Source: Pseudotabrizicola formosa
Lineage (GTDB): Bacteria > Pseudomonadota > Alphaproteobacteria > Rhodobacterales > Rhodobacteraceae
Assembly (NCBI RefSeq): GCF_002900965.1
Contig: NZ_PJOM01000005.1
Coordinates: 157,991-221,990, forward strand
DNA length: 64,000 bases
Direction of reading: 5' to 3'
Shown here one piece after another: positions 55,240 through 64,000 of the stretch. Under the pieces are notes generated by a model. It worked only from the letters and a program-made list of their open reading frames with translations. It did not search any database and was not told the DNA's origin. Position numbers and translations under genes: made by a program. Position 1 is the stretch's first letter. Every line of letters starts with the position of its first letter.

Positions 55240-56168
55240 GCCCCAGAGGTCAGTTGACCCTGACGGATGATCTGGTCGATCAGGCGCGACAGGGCGGGGG
55301 TGATCGCCTGCCCTTTGCGGGTCATCAGCCCATAGGACCCGACGTTGATCTGCAGCGGTGACTCGAGGGTGACATAGCCGCTGCCGGGGGTGCAGAACAC
55401 GTCCGTCACCGCGCGGGCCAAGGGCGCTATCGCATTGGTCTGCCGCACCATCGTCAGGGTGAGCAGAAAGGAGGCCGTCGTCAGGCTTTGCCGGGGCGGC
55501 GGCAGGTCGTGCTGTGCAAAACCGTGTGCCATGGCGCGGCCAAGCGGCGAGGGTGCCGCAGGCATGACCCAGTCAAAGCGCATCAGATCGGACAGGGCGG
55601 CGGGGCTGGTGCCGGCCAGCGGATGATCTTGCCGCACCAGAAGGGCCACCGGTTCGGTGCCCAAGGGCTGAGTGGTGAAATCCTCGGCGTCGCGGGCATC
55701 GGTCGGGCGGCCCAGCACCAGATCCAGCCGACCGGCACGCAACTCCTGACACAACAGGGCAGAGGGGGACACAGACACATCAGCGGTGATGTTGGGATGG
55801 GTCAGGCGCAGCGTGCGCAAGGCGGGAAGCATCAGCGACAGCGCCGGGGCGGTGACGGAACCAAGCTGCAAATGGCCAGAATCGCCCGAGGCGAGGCCCG
55901 AGATTTCGGTGGTTGCCTCTTGCAACTCGGTCAGGATGCGGCGAGCGCGCGCGGCCAGGGCCGCGCCGACCACCGTCAGGGCAATGCCCCGGCCAGAGCG
56001 TTCGTGAATGGCCTGGCCCAGAATGGCCTCGATTTCGACGATCAGCCTGGAAGCGGTCGGCTGCGAGACGCCTGTGAGCTCGGCAGCGGTGGTGATGCGA
56101 CGGGTCTCGGCCAGATGCGCCAGCAGGCGCAGATGGGTCATTTTCAGGTGGTGGAGGGGTAAGCTCAT
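55236..56168 (-). CDS. LysR-type regulator, GbpR-like
   Basis: A 310-residue LysR regulator: helix-turn-helix in LAHLAETRRITTAAELTGVS and QPTASRLIVEIEAILG, then the effector domain. It is divergent from chvE-gguAB, the arrangement of Agrobacterium GbpR, which controls the galactose/arabinose-binding protein gene in response to the sugars. Dyads in the shared promoter (56185-56237) are operator candidates. Confidence 0.9.
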   Translation of the reverse strand: MSLPLHHLKMTHLRLLAHLAETRRITTAAELTGVSQPTASRLIVEIEAILGQAIHERSGRGIALTVVGAALAARARRILTELQEATTEISGLASGDSGHLQLGSVTAPALSLMLPALRTLRLTHPNITADVSVSPSALLCQELRAGRLDLVLGRPTDARDAEDFTTQPLGTEPVALLVRQDHPLAGTSPAALSDLMRFDWVMPAAPSPLGRAMAHGFAQHDLPPPRQSLTTASFLLTLTMVRQTNAIAPLARAVTDVFCTPGSGYVTLESPLQINVGSYGLMTRKGQAITPALSRLIDQIIRQGQLTSGA

Positions 56169-56184
56169 CTTGCCAGATCTATAT

Positions 56185-56237
56185 CATATGTGAAGTATAT
56201 GCTTCAGGTAATCTCATTTGACGCTGATGTATACTTC
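56185..56237. promoter_or_regulatory. Candidate LysR operator region upstream of chvE
   Basis: CATAT-N7-ATATG (56185-56201) overlaps GAAG-TATATG-CTTC (56192-56205). The octamer GAAGTATA at 56192-56199 recurs inverted as TATACTTC at 56230-56237. Two oppositely oriented half-site clusters in an AT-rich stretch between divergent genes are typical of a LysR activator region. Confidence 0.5.
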
Positions 56238-56340
56238 GATCAATGTCCCGCGTGATCGCGGTCCAGGGGCGCAGAACGCACTGGAACGGACGAACCGCCG
56301 CGACATTGCCGTGTTTCCCGGCATTTGGGAGGAGAGAGAT

Positions 56341-57408
56341 ATGCAATTCACAAAACGTGCGATTCTGAAGCTTGCGGTTGCCGCCACACTGCTGGGCAGC
56401 CCGGCCTTTGCGCAGGACAAGGGCACCGTTGGCATCGCCATGCCGACCAAGTCCTCGGCGCGCTGGATCTCGGACGGCGAGTCGATGGTGAAGCAGTTCA
56501 CCGAAGCCGGCTATGCCACCGATCTGCAATATGCCGAGGATGACATCCCGAACCAGCTGGCGCAGATCGAGAACATGATCACCAAGGGTGTGGATGTTCT
56601 GGTCATTGCGGCGATTGACGGCACCACGCTGTCGAACGCGCTGGAAAATGCGGCGGCCAGCGGGATCAAGGTCATCGCCTATGACCGTCTGATCCGCGAA
56701 AGCGGCGATGTCAGCTATTACGCGACCTTTGACAACTTCAAGGTTGGCGTGCAGCAGGCCGAAAGCCTGGTCAAGGGGTTGAACGAGCGGTTCCCGGGCG
56801 TGAAGCCGCATAATGTGGAACTGTTCGGCGGCTCGCCAGACGATAACAACGCGTTCTTCTTCTACAATGGCGCGATGTCGGTTCTGCAGCCGCTGATCGA
56901 TTCCGGCGATATTGCCATCCCGTCGGGTCAGATGGGCATGGATGTGGTTGGCACGCTGCGTTGGGATGGTGCCGTGGCCCAGTCTCGCATGGATAACCTG
57001 CTGTCGGCCAATTATGGCGACAAGGTGCTGCACGGCGCCCTGTCACCCTATGACGGGCTGTCGATCGGCATTCTGTCGTCGCTGAAAGGTGTGGGCTATG
57101 GTTCGGGCGATCTGGCGATGCCGATCGTGACCGGGCAGGATGCCGAAGTGCCAAGCGTGAAGTCGATGATCGCGGGCGAGCAGTATTCGACCGTGTTCAA
57201 GGACACCCGCGAACTGGCCCGCGTGACCGTGGGCATGGTCGAAGCCCTGCTGACCGGGTCGGAGCCAGAGATCAACGACACCGAGACCTATGACAATGGC
57301 GTCAAGGTCGTGCCGTCCTATCTGCTGGAGCCGGTCTCGGTGGACGCGTCGAATTACGAGGAGATCCTCGTGGGTTCGGGCTATTACACCGCCGAGCAGC
57401 TGCAGTAA
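56341..57408 (+). CDS. chvE: Multiple-sugar-binding periplasmic protein ChvE
   Basis: A 355-residue binding protein with signal peptide [19 protein letters not shown] plus SPAFAQ. The mature part shows the ChvE/XylF pattern ([56 protein letters not shown]). ChvE binds L-arabinose, D-galactose, D-glucose, D-xylose and related sugars. It is the first gene of the operon with gguA and gguB, and it is followed by a long hairpin. The open frame upstream of 56341 is in the promoter region. Confidence 0.93.
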   Translation: MQFTKRAILKLAVAATLLGSPAFAQDKGTVGIAMPTKSSARWISDGESMVKQFTEAGYATDLQYAEDDIPNQLAQIENMITKGVDVLVIAAIDGTTLSNALENAAASGIKVIAYDRLIRESGDVSYYATFDNFKVGVQQAESLVKGLNERFPGVKPHNVELFGGSPDDNNAFFFYNGAMSVLQPLIDSGDIAIPSGQMGMDVVGTLRWDGAVAQSRMDNLLSANYGDKVLHGALSPYDGLSIGILSSLKGVGYGSGDLAMPIVTGQDAEVPSVKSMIAGEQYSTVFKDTRELARVTVGMVEALLTGSEPEINDTETYDNGVKVVPSYLLEPVSVDASNYEEILVGSGYYTAEQLQ

Positions 57409-57423
57409 TCCATAACGACCCTT

Positions 57424-57460
57424 CCGGGCCTGCCTGCCATATCAGCGCAGGCAGGCCCGG
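57424..57460 (+). terminator. Long stem-loop between chvE and gguA
   Basis: A 14-bp perfect stem (CCGGGCCTGCCTGC with GCAGGCAGGCCCGG) around a 9-nt loop is followed by TTTCCTTG. It is the strongest of the hairpins behind binding-protein genes in this window and would allow partial termination or mRNA protection. Confidence 0.78.
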
Positions 57461-57480
57461 TTTCCTTGTGGGAGGGGATG

Positions 57481-59010
57481 ATGACGACGCTTCTGGAAAT
57501 GCGTGGGATCAGCAAGCTGTTCCCCGGCGTGCGCGCGCTTGACCATGTGAACCTGTCGGTCGAGGCCGGCGAGATCCACGCGATCTGCGGCGAGAACGGC
57601 GCGGGCAAATCGACGCTGATGAAGGTGCTGTCGGGGGTCTACCCGCATGGCAGCTATGAGGGCGACATCGTCTATGACGGTGAGACTGTGGCGATGAAGT
57701 CCATCACCGAGTCCGAGGCCAAAGGCATCATCATCATCCATCAGGAACTGGCGCTGGTGCCATTGCTGTCGATTGCCGAGAACCTGTTTCTGGGCAATGA
57801 GGTGGCCAAGGCCGGGGTGATCAACTGGCCGCTGGCGTTTCAGAAAACCTCTGCGCTGCTGCAAAAGGTGGGCCTGAACGAAGCGCCGACCACGATTGTC
57901 GGCAAGCTGGGTGTGGGCAAGCAACAGCTGATCGAGATTGCCAAGGCCCTGGCCAAGGATGTGCGCCTGCTGATTCTGGACGAACCCACCGCCGCCTTGC
58001 AGGAGAACGACAGCCAGAAACTTCTGGATCTGATGCTGGAGCTGAAGGCGCAGGGGGTGACGCAGATCATCATAAGCCACAAGCTGAACGAGATTGGCCG
58101 CGTGGCGGACCGGATCACCATCATCCGCGACGGCAGCACGGTTTCCACCCTCAACCGCGCCGACATTTCCGAGGACCGCATCATCCGCGACATGGTGGGG
58201 CGTGACATGGCGCACCGCTATCCCGAGAGGACGCCAAATCCCGGTGAGGTGCTGATGCAGGTCAAGGGTTGGAACGTGTTCCATCCGGACCAGAAAGACC
58301 GCCAGATGATCCGCAATGCCGCGTTCACCGTGCGCAAGGGCGAGATCGTCGGCATTGCCGGGCTGATGGGGGCCGGGCGCACCGAACTGGCGATGAGCCT
58401 GTTTGGCCACAGCTATGGCCGCAACATCAGCGGCGAGATCGCGATGGGCGGCAAGCCGGTGGATACATCCACGGTGACCAAGGCCGTGGCGGCGGGGCTG
58501 GCCTATGTGACCGAGGACCGCAAGGCGCTGGGCCTGATCCTGGAAGAACCCATCCTGCGCAACATCAGCCTGGCCAATCTTGCCGGGATCGCCCGGCGCG
58601 GTGTGCTGAACCAGCGGCGCGAGGCGCAGGTGGCGGAAGACTATCGCCGCGCCATGAACATCCGCACCCCGAATGTGCAGCAAAAGGTGGTCAACCTGTC
58701 GGGCGGCAACCAGCAGAAGGTGGTGCTGTCGAAATGGCTGTTCACCGATCCGCAGGTGCTGATCCTGGATGAACCCACACGCGGCATCGACGTGGGCGCA
58801 AAGTTTGAAATCTACAACATCATGAACCAGCTGGCCAATGATGGCCGGGGGATCGTGATGATCAGCTCGGAAATGCCCGAGCTTCTGGGCATGTGTGACC
58901 GCATCTATGTGATGAACGAAGGCCGGATCGTGGGAGAGTTGTCCCGCGCCGAGGCGTCGCAGGAACGCATCATGGCCATGATACTGAATTCTGTCGGGAA
59001 GGCGGCGTAA
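57481..59010 (+). CDS. gguA: Sugar ABC ATPase GguA
   Basis: A 509-residue double-domain ATPase. Walker [13 protein letters not shown] and [18 protein letters not shown] are in the first half; [15 protein letters not shown] [33 protein letters not shown] and [10 protein letters not shown] are in the second. It powers the ChvE-GguB importer for arabinose, galactose and xylose. I take the second of two adjacent ATGs (57481), because GGGAGGGG would be too close to the first (57478). Confidence 0.94.
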   Translation: MTTLLEMRGISKLFPGVRALDHVNLSVEAGEIHAICGENGAGKSTLMKVLSGVYPHGSYEGDIVYDGETVAMKSITESEAKGIIIIHQELALVPLLSIAENLFLGNEVAKAGVINWPLAFQKTSALLQKVGLNEAPTTIVGKLGVGKQQLIEIAKALAKDVRLLILDEPTAALQENDSQKLLDLMLELKAQGVTQIIISHKLNEIGRVADRITIIRDGSTVSTLNRADISEDRIIRDMVGRDMAHRYPERTPNPGEVLMQVKGWNVFHPDQKDRQMIRNAAFTVRKGEIVGIAGLMGAGRTELAMSLFGHSYGRNISGEIAMGGKPVDTSTVTKAVAAGLAYVTEDRKALGLILEEPILRNISLANLAGIARRGVLNQRREAQVAEDYRRAMNIRTPNVQQKVVNLSGGNQQKVVLSKWLFTDPQVLILDEPTRGIDVGAKFEIYNIMNQLANDGRGIVMISSEMPELLGMCDRIYVMNEGRIVGELSRAEASQERIMAMILNSVGKAA

Positions 59011-60201
59011 ATGTCGGAAAAGACTTATCTGAGCAGTCATCTGCGCGAATACGGGATGATCATGGCGCTGGTCGCCATCGTGTTCTTCTTCACGGTGATC
59101 GTGCGCGCCAGCATTGATGTGGATTTCCTGTCGGCGCAGAACATCACCAACCTGTTCTTGCAGAACTCTTACGTCATCATCATGGCGCTGGGGATGCTGC
59201 TGGTGATTGTGGCGGGGCATATCGACCTGTCGATCGGGTCGGTCGTGGGTTTTACCGGGGCTGTCGCAGCGGTGCTGACGGTCAATCTGGGCTGGCCGGT
59301 GCTGGCGGTGATCCCGGCCTGTCTGATCGTGGGCGGGCTGATCGGGGCGGCGCAGGGGTACTGGGTGGCCTATTGGAAGATCCCGTCCTTCATCGTGACG
59401 CTGGCGGGCATGCTGGTGTTTCGTGGCCTGACGCTGTGGCTGCTGAACGGCCAGAACATCGGGCCATTTCCGCGCAGTTTCCAATCGCTCTCGACCGGCT
59501 TCATTCCGGACCTGTTTGGCGATGCTGATCAGGCATTGCTGGGGCTGGAGCGGCTGAACGGCACGGCGCTGCTGATCGTGGTGGTGGCGGCCTGTCTGGT
59601 GGTGTGGCTGGGCCTGCGCAAGCGTGCGCAGGACGCGGGCTTTGGCGTGACGCCCGAACCAGCGGCGGTGTTCTGGATCCGCAATGCCATTGTCTGCGGC
59701 GCGCTTATTTTTGTCGGATACAAGCTGGCGATTTTCCGGGGCCTGCCGAATGTGGTGATGGTGCTCGCGGTGCTGACGGTGATCTATGCCTTCTTTACCG
59801 AGCAGACCACCAGCGGGCGGCGCATCTATGCCCTGGGCGGCAATGAAAAGGCGGCAAAGCTGTCAGGGATCAAGACCGAACGGCTGGTGTTCTTTTGCTT
59901 TGTCAACATGGGCGTTCTGGCGGCACTGGCTGGGATGATCGTGGCCGCGCGCCTGAACTCTTCCACCCCCAAGGCCGGGGCGGGGTTTGAGCTGGACGTG
60001 ATTGCCGCCGTGTTCATCGGCGGGGCCTCGATGACGGGCGGATCGGGCAAGATTGTCGGTGTCGTGGTCGGCGCGTTGATCATGGGCGTGATGAACAACG
60101 GCATGTCGATCCTGGGCATCGGCATCGATTATCAGCAGGTGATCAAGGGGCTGGTGCTGCTCGCCGCTGTCATCTTTGACGTTTACAACAAAAACAAATG
60201 A
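59011..60201 (+). CDS. gguB: Sugar ABC permease GguB
   Basis: A 396-residue permease, longer than RbsC-type proteins, as in the GguB/XylH group. Conserved blocks are MLLVIVAGHIDLSIGSVVGF and AVFIGGASMTGGSGKIVG. It starts right at the end of gguA. It completes the ChvE-GguAB importer. Its TGA overlaps an ATG at 60198, but the gguC start is more likely at 60210. Confidence 0.94.
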   Translation: MSEKTYLSSHLREYGMIMALVAIVFFFTVIVRASIDVDFLSAQNITNLFLQNSYVIIMALGMLLVIVAGHIDLSIGSVVGFTGAVAAVLTVNLGWPVLAVIPACLIVGGLIGAAQGYWVAYWKIPSFIVTLAGMLVFRGLTLWLLNGQNIGPFPRSFQSLSTGFIPDLFGDADQALLGLERLNGTALLIVVVAACLVVWLGLRKRAQDAGFGVTPEPAAVFWIRNAIVCGALIFVGYKLAIFRGLPNVVMVLAVLTVIYAFFTEQTTSGRRIYALGGNEKAAKLSGIKTERLVFFCFVNMGVLAALAGMIVAARLNSSTPKAGAGFELDVIAAVFIGGASMTGGSGKIVGVVVGALIMGVMNNGMSILGIGIDYQQVIKGLVLLAAVIFDVYNKNK

Positions 60202-60209
60202 GGGCTGCC

Positions 60210-61190
60210 ATGCTGTTGTCGCAGATCAGAACAGAAACAGGCGTTGCCGTGGTCGCCCGCGAAGGATCGGAGGCTGCCATCGTGCAGGGCGCGGTCAGCA
60301 CCTATGCGCTGGCCATGGAAGCGGCAGAAACCGGCCGGTCCCTGGCGGCGGTCGTGGCCGCCCATGGCCTTGGCCCGGCAGTGGATCTGTTGCGCGCGGC
60401 CGCCGAAGGGCGCTTGCTTGCCCCGATCACCCATCCGGACCCGGCGCATCTGCATCTGACCGGGACGGGGCTGACCCATCTGGGCAGTGCATCCACCCGC
60501 AACGCGATGCATGCCAAGGCGACTGCGGATGATGCCACCGACAGCATGAAGATGTTCCGCATGGGGCTGGAGGGCGGCAAGCCTGCATCCGGCCCCGGCG
60601 TGCAGCCGGAATGGTTCTACAAGGGCAATGGCGTGCATCTGGTGGCGCCGGGTGCGGCGCTGACCTCGCCCGGGTTTGCGCTGGATGGCGGTGAAGAGCC
60701 CGAACTGGCGGGGATCTATGTGATTGCAGCGAATGGAACGCCCTGCCGGGTTGGCTGGGCCCTGGCCAATGAGTTTTCCGACCATGTGACGGAACGGATC
60801 AACTATCTGTATCTGGCGCATTCCAAGCTGCGGCAGGCGTCAATCGGCCCGGAAATTCTGGTGGGCGACCTGCCTGCCGATGTGCGCGGCACCAGCCGCA
60901 TCCGCCGTGCAGGCGCGGTGATCTGGGAAAAGCCCTTCCTGTCGGGCGAGGCCAACATGTCGCACAGCTTTGCCAATCTGGAACATCACCATTTCAAATA
61001 TGACGTGTTCCGCCAGCCCGGCGATCTGCATGTGCATATGTTCGGCACCGCCACCCTGTCCTTTGCCGATGGCATCAAGACCGAACCGGGCGATGTGTTC
61101 GAGATCGAAGTGCCCGATTTCGGCCTGCCGCTGACCAATCCGCTTGCCGTTGCACCCGAGGCCGGGATGCACACGGTTCATGCCCTGTGA
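60210..61190 (+). CDS. gguC: GguC/AraD1 family protein (FAH superfamily)
   Basis: A 326-residue fumarylacetoacetase-fold protein of the GguC/AraD1 family, conserved beside ChvE-GguAB in Agrobacterium and relatives. Visible blocks are THLGSASTRNAMHA, WFYKGNGVHLVAPG, GEEPELAGIYVIA and a metal-site-like EPGDVFEIEVPDFG. Its biochemical role is unproven; by position it could perform the dehydration or hydrolysis of 2-keto-3-deoxy-L-arabonate, for which no DapA-type enzyme is encoded here. The start at 60210 follows GAGGG. Confidence 0.87.
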   Translation: MLLSQIRTETGVAVVAREGSEAAIVQGAVSTYALAMEAAETGRSLAAVVAAHGLGPAVDLLRAAAEGRLLAPITHPDPAHLHLTGTGLTHLGSASTRNAMHAKATADDATDSMKMFRMGLEGGKPASGPGVQPEWFYKGNGVHLVAPGAALTSPGFALDGGEEPELAGIYVIAANGTPCRVGWALANEFSDHVTERINYLYLAHSKLRQASIGPEILVGDLPADVRGTSRIRRAGAVIWEKPFLSGEANMSHSFANLEHHHFKYDVFRQPGDLHVHMFGTATLSFADGIKTEPGDVFEIEVPDFGLPLTNPLAVAPEAGMHTVHAL

Positions 61191-61211
61191 GCCAATTTCC
61201 GTGAGGACATC

Positions 61212-62954
61212 ATGACGTTCAAACCCGCCCAATGGCCCCGCAAACTGCGCTCTCAGGAATGGTTCGGCGGCACGGGCCGCGATCAGATCTATCACCGGGG
61301 CTGGATGAAAAATCAGGGCTTCCCGCATGATTTGTTCGATGGGCGCCCGGTCATCGGCATTCTCAACACCTGGTCGGAACTGACGCCGTGCAATGCGCAT
61401 CTGAATGATCTGGCACAGCGGGTGAAGAACGGGATCTATGAGGCGGGCGGCTTCCCGGTCGAAGTGCCGGTGTTTTCCGCCAGCGAATCCGCCTTCCGCC
61501 CCACCGCGATGATGTTCCGCAACCTGGCGGCGATGGCGGTGGAAGAGGCGATGCGCGGCCAGCCGATGGATGGCTGCGTGCTGCTGGTGGGCTGTGACAA
61601 GACCACGCCATCGCTGCTGATGGCCGCCGCCTCCACCGACCTGCCGTCGATCGTGGTGACAGGCGGGCCGATGCTGAACGGCTACTATCGCAACGAACGG
61701 GTCGGGTCTGGCACCCATCTGTGGAAGTTCTCCGAAGCCGTGAAGGCCGGCGAGATGACGGCGGAGGAATTTGCCGAGGCCGAAGCCGGCATGTCGCGCA
61801 GCCCCGGATCGTGCAACACGATGGGGACCGCCAGCACGATGGCCTCCATGGCCGAGGCGCTTGGCATGGCGCTGTCGGGCAATGCCGCGATCCCGGCGGT
61901 GGACAGCCGCCGCCGCGTGATGGCGCAGATGACCGGGCGGCGCATCGTGCAGATGGTCAAGGATGACCTGAAGCCCTCGGACATCCTGAAAAAAGAGGCG
62001 TTTGAAAACGCCATCCGCACCAATGCCGCCATCGGGGGCAGCACCAATGCCGTCATCCACCTGCTGGCCATTGCGGGCCGTGTCGGCATCGACCTTAGCC
62101 TCGATGACTGGGACCGCTGTGGCCGCGATGTGCCCACCATCGTCAACCTGATGCCATCGGGCAAATATCTGATGGAGGAATTCTTCTACGCGGGCGGCCT
62201 GCCGGTGGTGATCAAGCGGCTGGGCGAGGCGGGGCTGCTGCACAAGGAGGCGCTGACCGTGTCGGGAGACTCGATGTGGGATCAGGTCAAGGATGTGCGC
62301 AACCACAACGAAGACGTCATCCTGCCCGCCGACAAGGCGCTGACCCAGTCGGGCGGCGTGGTGGTCGTGCGGGGCAATCTGGCACCGAAAGGCGCAGTGC
62401 TCAAACCCTCTGCCGCCAGCCCGCATCTGATGGTGCACCGGGGCCGCGCCGTGGTGTTCGAGGACATCGACGACTACAAGACCAAGATCAACGATGAGGC
62501 GCTCGACATCGACGAGAGCTGCATCATGGTGATGAAGAACTGTGGCCCAAGGGGCTATCCCGGCATGGCCGAGGTCGGCAATATGGGCCTGCCGCCCAAG
62601 GTGCTGCGCAAGGGCATCACCGATATGGTGCGCATCTCTGACGCACGCATGTCAGGCACGGCTTACGGCACGGTCGTGCTGCACACCTCGCCCGAGGCAG
62701 CGGCGGGCGGGCCGCTGGCGGTGGTGCGGAATGGCGATTTCATCGAGTTGGATGTTCCCAACCGCCGCCTGCATCTGGACATTTCCGATGACGAGTTGAC
62801 AGCCCGGCTGGCGGCATGGGTGCCCACGCATGACCTTTACCCCTCGGGCTATGGCTGGCTGCACCAGCGCCATGTCGAGGGGGCCGATACCGGGGCCGAT
62901 CTCGATTTCCTGAAAGGCCCGCGCGGCGCGGCGGTGGGACGGGATTCACACTGA
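61212..62954 (+). CDS. L-arabinonate dehydratase (IlvD/EDD family)
   Basis: A 580-residue Fe-S dehydratase of the IlvD/EDD family. Cluster ligand regions are ELTPCNAHL, VGCDKTTPS and SRSPGSCNTMGTAST; the C-terminal SDARMSGTAYGTVVLH carries the active-site Ser. Length and sequence match the L-arabinonate dehydratase of Rhizobium leguminosarum (2Fe-2S type), which makes L-2-keto-3-deoxyarabonate. Some relatives also accept D-fuconate or D-galactonate. Its stop overlaps the dehydrogenase ATG. Confidence 0.9.
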   Translation: MTFKPAQWPRKLRSQEWFGGTGRDQIYHRGWMKNQGFPHDLFDGRPVIGILNTWSELTPCNAHLNDLAQRVKNGIYEAGGFPVEVPVFSASESAFRPTAMMFRNLAAMAVEEAMRGQPMDGCVLLVGCDKTTPSLLMAAASTDLPSIVVTGGPMLNGYYRNERVGSGTHLWKFSEAVKAGEMTAEEFAEAEAGMSRSPGSCNTMGTASTMASMAEALGMALSGNAAIPAVDSRRRVMAQMTGRRIVQMVKDDLKPSDILKKEAFENAIRTNAAIGGSTNAVIHLLAIAGRVGIDLSLDDWDRCGRDVPTIVNLMPSGKYLMEEFFYAGGLPVVIKRLGEAGLLHKEALTVSGDSMWDQVKDVRNHNEDVILPADKALTQSGGVVVVRGNLAPKGAVLKPSAASPHLMVHRGRAVVFEDIDDYKTKINDEALDIDESCIMVMKNCGPRGYPGMAEVGNMGLPPKVLRKGITDMVRISDARMSGTAYGTVVLHTSPEAAAGGPLAVVRNGDFIELDVPNRRLHLDISDDELTARLAAWVPTHDLYPSGYGWLHQRHVEGADTGADLDFLKGPRGAAVGRDSH

Positions 62955-63877
62955 TGCCCGAGCGCAAGAACATTGCCCTTGTCGGCATCGGCAAGATTGC
63001 GGTGGATCAGCATGTGCCCGCCCTTGCCGCCAGTGCCGACTGGCAGCTCGCCGCGACCGTATCGCGCTCTGGCACGGTGGACGGGATCGAAAGCTTTGCC
63101 GATATGGAAACCATGCTGGCCGCGCGGCCAGATATTGCCATGGTCTCGCTCGCCCTGCCGCCGGTGCCTCGCTATGCCTATGCCGAAGCCGCTTTGCGGG
63201 CGGGTCGGCATGTCATGCTGGAAAAGCCGCCCGGGGCGACGCTGGCGGAAATCCATGCGTTGCAAACGCTTGCCGATGCGCAGGGGGTGACGCTTTACGC
63301 CACATGGCACAGCCGCATGGCCCATGCTGTGGCCCCCGCAAAGGCCTGGCTCGCGGACAAGACCATCACCCGCGCCCATATCACCTGGCGCGAGGATGTG
63401 CGCAAATGGCATCCTGGCCAGGATTGGGTGTTTGAACCCGGCGGCATGGGCGTGTTCGATCCCGGCATCAACGCGCTGTCGATCCTGACCGAGATCCTGC
63501 CCGCCCCGGTGCATCTGCAAGGCGCTGATCTGGAATTCCCCGCCAACCGGCAGACCCCGATTGCCGCCCGGCTGCGCTTCAGCGGCAATGTCACCGCCGA
63601 TTTCGACTGGCGCCAGACGGGCCCGCAGACCTGGGACATCGAGATCGACACCACCGCAGGCCACATGGCCCTGCGCATGGGCGGCAATGTGCTGGAGCTT
63701 GACGGTCAGCCGTCACAGGGCGCAAACACCATCATGGACGAATATCCCGCCCTCTATGCCCGCATGGCCCAGCTGGTGGCGGAGGGGCGCTCAGAGGTTG
63801 ACCTTGCCCCGATGGTCCATGTGGCTGACGCGATGACCCTTGGCAAACGCGTCGTGACAGACCATTTCACCTTCTGA
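62954..63877 (+). CDS. Gfo/Idh/MocA oxidoreductase, probable L-arabinose/D-galactose 1-dehydrogenase
   Basis: A 307-residue NAD(P)-dependent dehydrogenase. The Rossmann motif GIGKIAVDQHVPAL, the EKP motif in HVMLEKPPGATLAEI and FDPGINALSI with the catalytic Asp/Asn are present. It resembles the L-arabinose 1-dehydrogenase of Azospirillum and D-galactose 1-dehydrogenases, which start the oxidative pathway. The ATG overlaps the dehydratase stop by one base. Confidence 0.88.
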   Translation: MPERKNIALVGIGKIAVDQHVPALAASADWQLAATVSRSGTVDGIESFADMETMLAARPDIAMVSLALPPVPRYAYAEAALRAGRHVMLEKPPGATLAEIHALQTLADAQGVTLYATWHSRMAHAVAPAKAWLADKTITRAHITWREDVRKWHPGQDWVFEPGGMGVFDPGINALSILTEILPAPVHLQGADLEFPANRQTPIAARLRFSGNVTADFDWRQTGPQTWDIEIDTTAGHMALRMGGNVLELDGQPSQGANTIMDEYPALYARMAQLVAEGRSEVDLAPMVHVADAMTLGKRVVTDHFTF

Positions 63878-63886
63878 CCCCATTAT

Positions 63887-63932
63887 CTGTTTTCAAATAT
63901 CCCACGGGGGTCCGGGGGTGTGAAACCCCCGG
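63887..63932. repeat. Rhodobacteral intergenic hairpin repeat, copy 2 (inverted)
   Basis: CTGTTTTCAAATATCCCACGGGGG (in two parts, 63887-63910) is the reverse of the ATATTTTTGAACAG tail of the repeat at 53614-53668. It is followed by a hairpin with 8-bp stem CCGGGGGT/ACCCCCGG (63912-63932). It separates the dehydrogenase from the next gene and may act as an RNA-level boundary. Confidence 0.6.
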
Positions 63933-63960
63933 TTCCGCCGGCCAACAATCGGAGACTGAC

Positions 63961-64000
63961 ATGCTGACAGGCAAGCACCTTATCGCGGGCGACTGGGTTT
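63961..64000 (+). CDS. Aldehyde dehydrogenase, first 13 codons only
   Basis: Only the N-terminus MLTGKHLIAGDWV is in the window, after a GGAG ribosome site. This is typical of aldehyde dehydrogenases in arabinose clusters, expected to be 2-oxoglutarate semialdehyde dehydrogenase, the last step to 2-oxoglutarate. The identification rests on 13 residues and the context. Confidence 0.65.
   Translation, partial: MLTGKHLIAGDWV

Overview
This window is GC-rich alphaproteobacterial DNA, most likely from a member of the Rhodobacteraceae (Paracoccus/Rhodobacter/Gemmobacter-like). The assignment rests on gene content (five-step hut pathway with HutG, ChvE-GguABC with L-arabonate genes, BtuFCD-CbiZ, PCu(A)C with a DUF2946-like neighbour, PstA with the long alphaproteobacterial N-terminus), on strong GCC/CTG/GGC codon preference, and on two copies of an intergenic hairpin repeat of a kind I associate with this family. 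No rRNA, tRNA, transposase, phage or CRISPR feature was recognised. The window is a dense run of transporter and catabolic operons, each beside its own regulator.

Layout. 1-5859: histidine utilisation, hutI(partial)-hutH-hutG-hutU-hutD on +, converging on the repressor hutC. 5923-17720, all on -: an uncharacterised catabolic block with a spermidine/putrescine-type ABC transporter, an amidase, a YtcJ-like amidohydrolase, RidA, a DUF1028 protein, a LysR regulator, a CzcO-like flavoprotein and a Rieske oxygenase. Two identical palindromes (GCTTAGG-N5-CCTAAGC) lie exactly 89 nt upstream of the RidA and flavoprotein starts and are good LysR operator candidates. 18017-22980: pstS-pstC-pstA behind a Pho box, without pstB or phoU, then a YghX-like dienelactone hydrolase. 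23080-24015: small copper-related pair. 24055-32908: an RpiR regulator divergent from an N-formylglutamate-amidohydrolase-family enzyme, a TRAP transporter, a glutamine-synthetase-like ligase, an aldehyde dehydrogenase and an iron alcohol dehydrogenase. Together these read as a gamma-glutamylation route for an amino alcohol. 32963-36873 (-): a second PotABCD-like ABC transporter of unknown ligand.

37251-42745: cobalamin riboswitch, BtuB-like receptor, BtuFCD and CbiZ, for corrinoid uptake and remodelling. 42728-53415: LacI and GntR regulators divergent from a Zn-alcohol dehydrogenase, a ribose-type ABC transporter, an L-fucose-dehydrogenase-like SDR, a UxaA-family dehydratase, a 2-keto-3-deoxy-L-fuconate 4-dehydrogenase-like SDR and an FAH-family hydrolase; this is a non-phosphorylating L-fucose pathway. 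53824-55239: 6-phosphogluconate dehydrogenase behind a CtrA-like box. 55236-64000: a GbpR-like LysR divergent from chvE-gguA-gguB-gguC, L-arabinonate dehydratase, an arabinose/galactose 1-dehydrogenase and the first codons of an aldehyde dehydrogenase; this is the oxidative L-arabinose route to 2-oxoglutarate.

A recurring feature is a GC-rich stem-loop directly after the gene for the solute-binding protein in six separate transport operons, as expected if the binding protein is made in excess over the membrane parts.
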